DNA of 5,772 nt, taken from Halothiobacillus neapolitanus (GTDB taxonomy: Bacteria; Pseudomonadota; Gammaproteobacteria; Halothiobacillales; Halothiobacillaceae). Numbering within the stretch: position 1 is the stretch's first letter; each line of letters starts with the position of its first letter. The notes beneath the pieces are model-generated. The model searched no databases and was not told where the DNA came from. It worked only from the letters and a program-made list of their open reading frames with translations. Location of the stretch: assembly GCA_020721485.1 (NCBI GenBank), contig DYMR01000125.1, positions 1 to 5,772 on the forward strand. Reading direction: 5' to 3'. A program made the position numbers and the translations under genes. This document shows, one piece after another, positions 1 to 5,772 of the stretch.

Positions 1-3000
1 CGGCGATCGCACAAAGCTGGAGATACGGCAGCGGCGGCAACACCGCCATCGTCGATGCTGCAGGGCGCTGGCTGGCTGGCGATGATCCCACGGGGACTCA
101 ACGCCTGCTCGAACCGATCACGCCGCAAACCAACCCCGTCCTGGCGGCCGCACTGGCGGATTTGCGCGCGCAACCGAACCACGAACTGACCGCGCGCGAT
201 CAACGCATTGGCGGCGAGCACTGGATTCTCAGCGCCCGCCGGCTGGATTTGGGCGGGCAACCGTTGTCGCTGCTGACCTACGCCCCGGCCAGCGATTTTT
301 CGCCGCTCACCCTTCACCTGGGGCTGGTGCTGTTGGCGCTGTTCGGCTTCACCCTGATCGTGGCGCACCTCGTCACCCGCAAGCTCGGGCGCGAAGTCAC
401 CACGCCCGTCACCGCACTGTTCAACGAAGCGGCCGCCGCGCAAGCCAAACTTCGTCAAGGCTTGGCCACCAAATCGCAAGTTGCGGACTTAGTGCCCGCG
501 CTCCAAGCCACCAGCCAATTTGGCGCACTGGCCGAAGCCCTGTTCACCCCCCTGGCGCAGCCCTTGGGGATTCGTCAGGCCAGCCTGTATCGCCATGAAG
601 AAGACAGCCAACGGCTGCAACTCTGCGGCAGTTATGCCGATACCGCGCCCGGCAGCCCGAACCTGATTGCCTTGGGCGAAGGCTTGCTCGGCCAGAGCGC
701 CGCCGACGGCAGCCGCCGATGGTTTTCGCCTGTGCCGGCGGATTTTTTCCCCATTCAATCCGTGCTGCTGCGGGATCGTCCTCAGGGGTTGTTGTGCGTG
801 CCGATCATCGTCAACCAACGGCTGCTGGGCGCGATGGAGCTGGCCTTGGACGAAGCACTATCCGCCGAGCAGCAAACTTTTCTGGATGAAATCCTGCCCA
901 CCCTCGGCATGTGTCTCGAAATTCTCACCCGCAGTCAAAATACCCGAAAACTGCTGCTCGAAACCCAAGGACAAGCGCAAAAACTCGCCCTGCAACAAGC
1001 CCGCATCAGCGGCTTACTGCATGAACAGGAAGTGATTTTTTCCTCGGTGAGCAACGGCATCGCCTTTTTGCGCGAGCGCGTCTTGGTGCGCTGCAATGAG
1101 CGGCTGGAAGAACTGCTCGGTGCCGAACCCGGCAGCCTGATCGAACAAAGCACCCGCAGCTGGTACCCCGACGAAGACAGCTTTGTGCACGCCGGCAGGC
1201 TGTACACCCAGATCGAACAGGGGCAAGCCGCGCGCAGCGAAGCGCTGCTGCAACGGCGCGATGGCACGACCTTCTGGGCACGGTTAACCGGCCGATCCAT
1301 CGAACCGGGCAACCTGGCGCGGGGTGTGGTCTGGACGATTGAAGACATTTCCGAAGAACGCGCCGCCGCCGATGCCATGCTCACCGCCCGCCTGCTGGCC
1401 GAGGAAGCCGCCCGCGCCAAGAGCGAATTTTTGGCCAATATGAGCCACGAAATCCGCACCCCGATGAACGCCATCATCGGCATGGCACATCTGGCGCTGA
1501 AAACCGAACTGACCCCACGGCAACGCGATTACCTTGGCAAAATTCAGGGCAGCAGCCAGCATTTACTCAACATCATCAACGACATTCTCGATTTTTCGAA
1601 AATCGAAGCCGGCAAGCTCGAACTCGAAAACACCCCATTCCTGCTCGACCGGCTATTGGAAAATCTCGCCAACCTCGTCACCGAAGCGGCCACCGCCAAA
1701 GGCATCGAACTGATCTTGGATGTCGCCGCTGAAGTCCCCGCCGCTTTAATCGGCGATTCCCTGCGGCTGGGGCAAATTTTGATCAACTTCGTCAATAACG
1801 CGATCAAATTCACCGAACAAGGCGAAATCAGCGTGCGCATTCGCGTGGCAGAACGCAGCGAAAACACCGTGCTACTGCACTGCGCCGTCAGCGACACCGG
1901 CATTGGCATCCGCCCCGAACAGCGCGACAAACTGTTCCAAAGCTTCTCACAGGCGGACAGCTCCAATACCCGCAAATACGGCGGCACCGGGCTCGGGCTG
2001 TCCATTTCCAAACAACTCGCGGGCATGATGGGCGGCCAAGTCGGGGTGGAATCCGAATACGGCCACGGCAGCACCTTCTGGTTTACCGCCCGCCTCGGGG
2101 TGGATACCGAACAGCGGCGCAACCTCTTGCCCAAGCCCGATCTGCGCGGCATGCGCGTGCTGGTGATCGACGACAACGAAAACGCCCGCACCGTCATTTC
2201 CGAACTGCTGCAAGAAATGACCTTCACCGTGGACACCGCCGATTCGGGCACCACCGGCATTCGGGCATTGCGTGAACGGGCAGACACCGCAGAAGCTTTC
2301 GAGGTGGTGCTGCTCGATTGGCGCATGCCGGGCATGGACGGCATCGAAACCGCCCGCCAAATTCAAGCGCTGGGGCTGAACCCGAGCCCGCACCTGATCC
2401 TCGTCACCGCCTATGGCCGCGAAGAAGTGTTCGCGCAGGCGCACACGCAAAAACTCGACGCGGTGCTGGTCAAGCCGCTGAACGCCTCCCTGCTGTTCGA
2501 CACCCTGATGCGGGTGCTGGAAGGTGCCGAGGAACCGCGCGAAAGCCGCATCGCCGCGCCCATCGCCCTGCCGGATTTGAACCGCTTGCGGGGCGCGCGC
2601 GTGTTGCTGGTCGAAGACAACCCGCTCAATCAAGAAGTCGCCAAAGCGCTGCTCGAAGAAGTCGGCTGCGTGGTGCAAGTCGCCAACCACGGCGGCGAGG
2701 CCATCGAACGCATGGCCGACAGCCAACCGATTGATCTGGTGCTGATGGACATGCAAATGCCGGTGCTCGACGGCGTCACCGCCACCCAGCGACTGCGACA
2801 ACAATCGGCCTATGACCACATCCCGATCATCGCGATGACCGCCAACGCACAGGAAAAAGACCGCCAAAGCTGCTTGGATGCCGGGATGCAAGCCTTCATG
2901 ACCAAGCCCATTCAGCCCGAAGACCTGTTCCAAGCCTTGAGCCACTGGCTGAACGAGCGCCCAACTGCGACCGAAGCCCAAGCGCCCCCGCTGGTGAGCA

Positions 3001-3671
3001 AACCCGTCATCAAGCCCGCCGCCCCCGACCGCCCCTGCCTGCTGCGCCCCGTGCCGGGGCTGGACATTTCCGGCGGCATGGCGCGCGCGCTCAACAAATG
3101 CACCTTGTACCGCAGCTTGCTGGAAAAATTCTTGGTGCAGCAAAACAGTTTCGCCAGCGAAATCGACACCGCACTGGCCGCCGAGGATTTCGCCACCGCC
3201 GAACGGCTGGCGCACACCACCAAGGGCATGGCCGCCACGATTGGCGCGAGCCTGATTCAACACCGCGCCGAACGGCTGGAAAACGCCCTGCGCGAGGGCG
3301 CGGATGCCGCCACCCGTCAAGAGCACCTCAGCCAACTGCTCGCCTTGCAGCGGCCGTTTTTGCTGGCGCTCGCCAATGCCTTAACCGAGGCGCAAACCGC
3401 CGGCGAGTGGCCCGATTCCCTGCCGCCGCCCGAGCCGGCAGCGCCGCCGGCCACCGCGTCCAGCCCCATCGACATGGCCGCGCGGTTGCTCGATCTGCTC
3501 AAAGCCGACGACATCGCCGCCAAACCGTGGTTTCTCGATCACGCCCAACCCCTGCTCGGTTTGCTGGGCATCACCTTTGACGCGGTGGCCGAAGCCATCG
3601 CCCGCGCCGATTTCGCCCGCGCCGCCGATCTGTTGCGCAAAAAATGCCCCACGCTGGAGCCGACCTCATGA
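1..3671 (+). CDS. Hybrid sensor histidine kinase (Cache-TM-GAF-PAS-HisKA-HATPase-REC-REC-HPt), 5' partial
   Basis: The reading frame is open from the left edge (first full codon at 3, 1222 residues visible), so the true start is upstream; TTG at 162 is an internal Leu. Numbering from base 3, residues 1-101 are the end of a periplasmic Cache-like domain and 102-124 a transmembrane helix. GAF (172-310), a short coiled coil and PAS (343-455, ending in an intact Asp-Ile-Ser signalling motif) follow. HisKA carries the H box SHEIRTP with His482. HATPase shows the N box (Asn595, Asn599), G1 DTGIG (631) and G2 GGTGLGL (660). REC1 has Asp723/Asp724, Asp772, Thr802 and Lys824; REC2 has Glu871/Asp872, Asp916, Thr946 and Lys968. 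HPt has His1071 in AHTTKG. A Pro/Ala linker and a helical tail of about 65 residues end the chain. By family knowledge it autophosphorylates and relays phosphate through REC and HPt to a separate response regulator. Which REC feeds the HPt, and the ligand, cannot be read here. Its stop overlaps the next start. Confidence 0.95.
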   Translation, partial: AIAQSWRYGSGGNTAIVDAAGRWLAGDDPTGTQRLLEPITPQTNPVLAAALADLRAQPNHELTARDQRIGGEHWILSARRLDLGGQPLSLLTYAPASDFSPLTLHLGLVLLALFGFTLIVAHLVTRKLGREVTTPVTALFNEAAAAQAKLRQGLATKSQVADLVPALQATSQFGALAEALFTPLAQPLGIRQASLYRHEEDSQRLQLCGSYADTAPGSPNLIALGEGLLGQSAADGSRRWFSPVPADFFPIQSVLLRDRPQGLLCVPIIVNQRLLGAMELALDEALSAEQQTFLDEILPTLGMCLEILTRSQNTRKLLLETQGQAQKLALQQARISGLLHEQEVIFSSVSNGIAFLRERVLVRCNERLEELLGAEPGSLIEQSTRSWYPDEDSFVHAGRLYTQIEQGQAARSEALLQRRDGTTFWARLTGRSIEPGNLARGVVWTIEDISEERAAADAMLTARLLAEEAARAKSEFLANMSHEIRTPMNAIIGMAHLALKTELTPRQRDYLGKIQGSSQHLLNIINDILDFSKIEAGKLELENTPFLLDRLLENLANLVTEAATAKGIELILDVAAEVPAALIGDSLRLGQILINFVNNAIKFTEQGEISVRIRVAERSENTVLLHCAVSDTGIGIRPEQRDKLFQSFSQADSSNTRKYGGTGLGLSISKQLAGMMGGQVGVESEYGHGSTFWFTARLGVDTEQRRNLLPKPDLRGMRVLVIDDNENARTVISELLQEMTFTVDTADSGTTGIRALRERADTAEAFEVVLLDWRMPGMDGIETARQIQALGLNPSPHLILVTAYGREEVFAQAHTQKLDAVLVKPLNASLLFDTLMRVLEGAEEPRESRIAAPIALPDLNRLRGARVLLVEDNPLNQEVAKALLEEVGCVVQVANHGGEAIERMADSQPIDLVLMDMQMPVLDGVTATQRLRQQSAYDHIPIIAMTANAQEKDRQSCLDAGMQAFMTKPIQPEDLFQALSHWLNERPTATEAQAPPLVSKPVIKPAAPDRPCLLRPVPGLDISGGMARALNKCTLYRSLLEKFLVQQNSFASEIDTALAAEDFATAERLAHTTKGMAATIGASLIQHRAERLENALREGADAATRQEHLSQLLALQRPFLLALANALTEAQTAGEWPDSLPPPEPAAPPATASSPIDMAARLLDLLKADDIAAKPWFLDHAQPLLGLLGITFDAVAEAIARADFARAADLLRKKCPTLEPTS
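3656..3671 (+). promoter_or_regulatory. Ribosome binding site and ATGA coupling junction, gene 1 to gene 2
   Basis: GGAG at 3656-3659 lies 8 bases before ATG at 3668, and that ATG overlaps the TGA stop of the hybrid kinase (3669-3671). This decides the start of the second gene: the in-frame ATG at 3644 is preceded by a run of A and GCGC with no purine-rich site. The arrangement suggests translational coupling of the two genes, which is an inference from layout. Confidence 0.75.
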
Positions 3672-5503
3672 CCCTCGGCACGCACCCAGAGTTCGGCAGC
3701 CGCGTGGTGGCGTGGAGCGTCTTGCTGGTGCTGGCGCTGCTGGCCGGCGTGGCCGTCTTTCAACTGATCGAAGACCACAACGAACACACCCGCCTCACGG
3801 CCTTGACCGCCGACGCCACCCGCCTCGCGGCCGCGCTCGCGCCCGATCAACTGCAAGGCAAATTACAGGTCGCGCTCACGCAACTGGGGGCGAGCGACTC
3901 CCTCATCAAACAAGACGCGCGCAGCCAAACCCCGTTGAACGCGCCGGACACGCTCGCCGTGCTCGCCAGCGTGGGGCAGCGCTTTGGCGTGCCGGGCGTA
4001 TTTGTCGTTGGCGCAGACGGGATGATCCACTCATCGTGGAACGAAAATGGCGCCCATTCCTCCGGGCTGAATGTCGCGTTCCGCCCCTATTTTTCTGCCG
4101 CCATGGCCGGACACGCCCGCCTTTATGCGGGCATCAGCATCGCGCGGCAAGATCACAGCCTGTATTTCGCCGTGCCCATCACCGAAGGCTTAAACCCGCT
4201 CAGCCCCGCGATTGGCGTACTGGTCGCGCGCACCGATGTCGCCAACCTGACCCGCCTGCTGGCGCAAGCCGCGCCGCGTGCGGCATTGGTCAGCCCCGGC
4301 GGGGCAATTTTCGCGGCCACCGACCCGCGCTGGCTGGATGCCGGCAGTTCGGTTCAGCAGCCGCTGCCCTTCAGCCTCAACCGCAGCCGGCAACTCTTGG
4401 GGCGGCAGGTCATTCAACTCGCCACCGCCGCGCTGGCGTGGGATGACCCGGCGGGCACCTGGCGGGTGGTGCTGCTGCGTCCCCTCTCGGCGGGCGATGA
4501 TTCCCTGTTGGCGCTCGCCGGTGCCACCAGCGCCGGCTTGCTGACCTTGCTGATTTTGAGCCTGCTGCTGGCCGTCCGCCGCACCCTGGCACTGCAGCAG
4601 CACACGCGGCTGATGCTCGAAAGCCAACTCGAACAAGAAGCGCGGGCGGCGGCCTTTCGCGCGCAAATCAACCAAATTTCTCGCGCCTTACAGCAAACCG
4701 ATTCGCTGGATGACCTCGGGCGCCGGTTCTTGCACGAAGTCCACCAACACAGCCACAGCTTGCTGGGCGTCATCTACCTGTTGGAAGCGCCGCAATACCA
4801 AACCCTGCGGCTGCTGGCGAGTTTTGCCTGCGCCCCGCTCCCGCCCGACACTTGGCCGATGGAGGCCGGGCAACTCGGTCAAGCCGTGCGCGATGGCCAA
4901 CCCCGCAGCCACAGCGCCAGCGCCAGCGCACACTGGCAGATTCGCTCCGGCTTGGGCTCGGCCAATCCCGCCGTAGTGCTCTCGCTGCCCATCAAGCTGC
5001 AACAGCGCGTGCTGGGCGCGGTAGAACTCGGCTTTGCCCGCCCGCCGGACGAAGAACTGCGCACCGCGCTCGACGAATGGGTCAACCTGCTGGCGATCAA
5101 CATTGAAATTCTGCGCCGGCAGCAAGATGTCGAAAACCTGCTGCTCACCGAACAAGCGCTGATCGACGCCATCCCCTATCCCCTGTTCTTCAAAGGGCCA
5201 GATACCCGCTTCTTGGGCTTCAACCGCGCGTATGAACGGGCGTTTGCCGTGGATCGCCGCAGCCTGATTGGCAAGCGCGTGCTGGATTTAACTTACCTCG
5301 ACGAAGCCGAACGCACCGCCTTTCAACAAGAAGATGAGCGCGTGATTGCCGAGCAAAGCCAAGTCATTCGCCCGATTGAACTGGCCTATGCCGACGGCAA
5401 ATCGCACCCCTTGCTGTATGTGCTCTCCGGCTTCGCCGCGCCGGATGGCCGCCCCGCCGGACTGCTCGGGCTGCTGATCGATCAGCCGCAGGATGCCCCA
5501 TGA
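3668..5503 (+). CDS. Membrane sensor protein, Cache-TM-GAF-PAS, without an output domain
   Basis: This 611-residue protein starts at the ATG inside the ATGA overlap. Residues 13-33 form a transmembrane helix. Residues 34-278 are a periplasmic double-Cache-like domain; the stretch around [12 protein letters not shown] (137-148) and the following YAGIS and YFAVPI resemble DctB-type dicarboxylate sensors, but the ligand is not shown. A second transmembrane helix (280-303) is followed by a charged, Gln-rich coiled coil (about 305-344), GAF (345-485) and PAS (about 495-606). The chain ends five residues after the last PAS strand. No H box, ATPase, GGDEF, EAL, MCP hairpin or DNA-binding segment follows, so I see sensing modules only. 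Its GAF is clearly paralogous to that of the upstream hybrid kinase. Automatic annotation may call it a PAS or Cache domain sensor kinase, which the sequence does not support. It could be a co-sensor that pairs with a neighbouring kinase (inference). Its stop overlaps the next start. Confidence 0.92.
   Translation: MTLGTHPEFGSRVVAWSVLLVLALLAGVAVFQLIEDHNEHTRLTALTADATRLAAALAPDQLQGKLQVALTQLGASDSLIKQDARSQTPLNAPDTLAVLASVGQRFGVPGVFVVGADGMIHSSWNENGAHSSGLNVAFRPYFSAAMAGHARLYAGISIARQDHSLYFAVPITEGLNPLSPAIGVLVARTDVANLTRLLAQAAPRAALVSPGGAIFAATDPRWLDAGSSVQQPLPFSLNRSRQLLGRQVIQLATAALAWDDPAGTWRVVLLRPLSAGDDSLLALAGATSAGLLTLLILSLLLAVRRTLALQQHTRLMLESQLEQEARAAAFRAQINQISRALQQTDSLDDLGRRFLHEVHQHSHSLLGVIYLLEAPQYQTLRLLASFACAPLPPDTWPMEAGQLGQAVRDGQPRSHSASASAHWQIRSGLGSANPAVVLSLPIKLQQRVLGAVELGFARPPDEELRTALDEWVNLLAINIEILRRQQDVENLLLTEQALIDAIPYPLFFKGPDTRFLGFNRAYERAFAVDRRSLIGKRVLDLTYLDEAERTAFQQEDERVIAEQSQVIRPIELAYADGKSHPLLYVLSGFAAPDGRPAGLLGLLIDQPQDAP
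4912..4929 (+). repeat. Three perfect tandem copies of CAGCGC inside a GAF domain
   Basis: The hexamer CAGCGC occurs three times without interruption. In frame it contributes to a Ser-Ala-Ser-Ala-Ser-Ala run (residues 416-421) in a variable loop of the GAF domain of the second gene. The run aligns without a gap to a different sequence in the upstream kinase, so it has probably not lengthened the domain. It may simply reflect GC-rich codon use. Confidence 0.6.
5490..5503 (+). promoter_or_regulatory. Ribosome binding site and ATGA coupling junction, gene 2 to gene 3
   Basis: AGGA at 5490-5493 lies 6 bases before ATG at 5500, which overlaps the TGA stop of the second gene (5501-5503). This is the same four-base overlap as at the previous junction and supports the start chosen for the third gene. 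Confidence 0.75.
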
Positions 5504-5772
5504 ACACCCTCTTCACGACCCTACTAAACCCACTGCGGCACTGGCTCGCCAACACCCGTCTGACCACGCGGGTCAGCAGCCTGATTGTGGGCATGATGCT
5601 GTTCCTGACCCTTCTGACCGCGCAACTGCAATGGGCGGAGTATCAAGCAGAACAACAATTTGGCCGCGTGCAGCAACACACCGAGCAGCGGTTGCACCGC
5701 ATCGACCAATGGGTCATCGACTGGCTCCACCTGAAAAACGCGCTCGATACCGCCCGCAGCCGCAGTGCTTCA
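5500..5772 (+). CDS. N-terminus of a third membrane-anchored protein, probable sensor, 3' partial
   Basis: The frame is open from ATG at 5500 to the window edge, giving 91 residues with no stop. Residues 1-25 are a short leader with several Arg and one His (RHW, NTR, TTR), expected to be cytoplasmic. Residues 26-43, around SSLIVGMMLFLTLLTAQ, are a single hydrophobic segment that fits an uncleaved membrane anchor. The remainder (WAEYQAEQQFGRVQQH onward) is polar and helix-prone, rich in Gln and His, as is common just outside the membrane in Cache-type kinases, cyclases and chemoreceptors. No catalytic domain is visible, so the class cannot be assigned. Position and coupling to two sensors make another sensor, possibly with the output the second gene lacks, the most likely reading (inference). 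Confidence 0.8.
   Translation, partial: MNTLFTTLLNPLRHWLANTRLTTRVSSLIVGMMLFLTLLTAQLQWAEYQAEQQFGRVQQHTEQRLHRIDQWVIDWLHLKNALDTARSRSAS

Noticed and set aside
162..164. TTG as the start codon of the hybrid kinase
   Set aside because: The frame stays open with sensible Cache-like sequence ([16 protein letters not shown]) back to the left edge, so this TTG encodes an internal Leu and the start lies upstream.
1947..3335. Long open frame of 462 codons on the minus strand
   Set aside because: It lies opposite the HATPase, receiver and HPt coding region. Its translation is Gly/His/Gln-rich without recognisable domains, and such antisense frames are common in GC-rich genes. It is a shadow.
3434..3451. 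Inverted repeat GCCGGC-6-GCCGGC as a terminator or regulatory hairpin
   Set aside because: It sits inside the coding Pro/Ala linker of the kinase, has no T-run after it, and short GC palindromes are expected in such sequence.
3644..3667. Earlier in-frame ATG at 3644 as the start of gene 2
   Set aside because: It has no ribosome binding site, and the extra eight residues are not needed for the membrane anchor. ATG at 3668 has GGAG 8 bases upstream and the same ATGA overlap as the next junction.
3577..4446. Plus-strand open frame of 289 codons across the gene 1 / gene 2 junction
   Set aside because: Its translation is dominated by Arg, Ala and Pro with no domain pattern, while both overlapping frames encode clear domains. 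It is an out-of-frame shadow.
5483..5772. Frameshift that cut a kinase domain off the end of gene 2
   Set aside because: The other two forward frames after 5503 show no H box or other effector sequence. The +1 frame is a new gene with its own ribosome binding site, leader and membrane helix.

Overview
The window is coding from end to end on the + strand. It holds three membrane-anchored sensor genes joined head to tail, each overlapping the next by four bases (ATGA). GC is high (roughly 60-65% by eye), but CAA, GAA and AAA are used freely. The proteins resemble hybrid sensor kinases of Beta- and Gammaproteobacteria. I would place the window in that group with moderate confidence and cannot name a genus.

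Region 1 (1-3671) is most of a large hybrid sensor histidine kinase whose start lies upstream. It reads: end of a periplasmic Cache-like domain, transmembrane helix, GAF, PAS, HisKA, HATPase, two receiver domains, HPt and a helical tail. All the phosphotransfer residues I could check are present, so a His-Asp-His relay is possible within one chain. The final response regulator is not in the window.

Region 2 (3668-5503) is a complete 611-residue protein with a transmembrane helix, a DctB-like periplasmic Cache domain, a second transmembrane helix, a coiled coil, GAF and PAS. It stops at the end of the PAS domain and has no recognisable output domain. Its GAF aligns without gaps over 97 residues with the GAF of the upstream kinase, so it looks like a stand-alone copy of the sensory half of such a kinase.

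Region 3 (5500-5772) is the start of a third gene: a short cytoplasmic leader, one transmembrane helix and the start of a probably periplasmic helical region. It runs off the window.

The overlaps, each with a purine-rich ribosome binding site just before the start, imply co-translation and suggest that the products work together. The point most worth following is whether the output-less middle protein is a co-sensor for the kinase before it or for the gene after it. I see no RNA genes, mobile elements, CRISPR, promoters or terminators, and there is no intergenic space to hold them.
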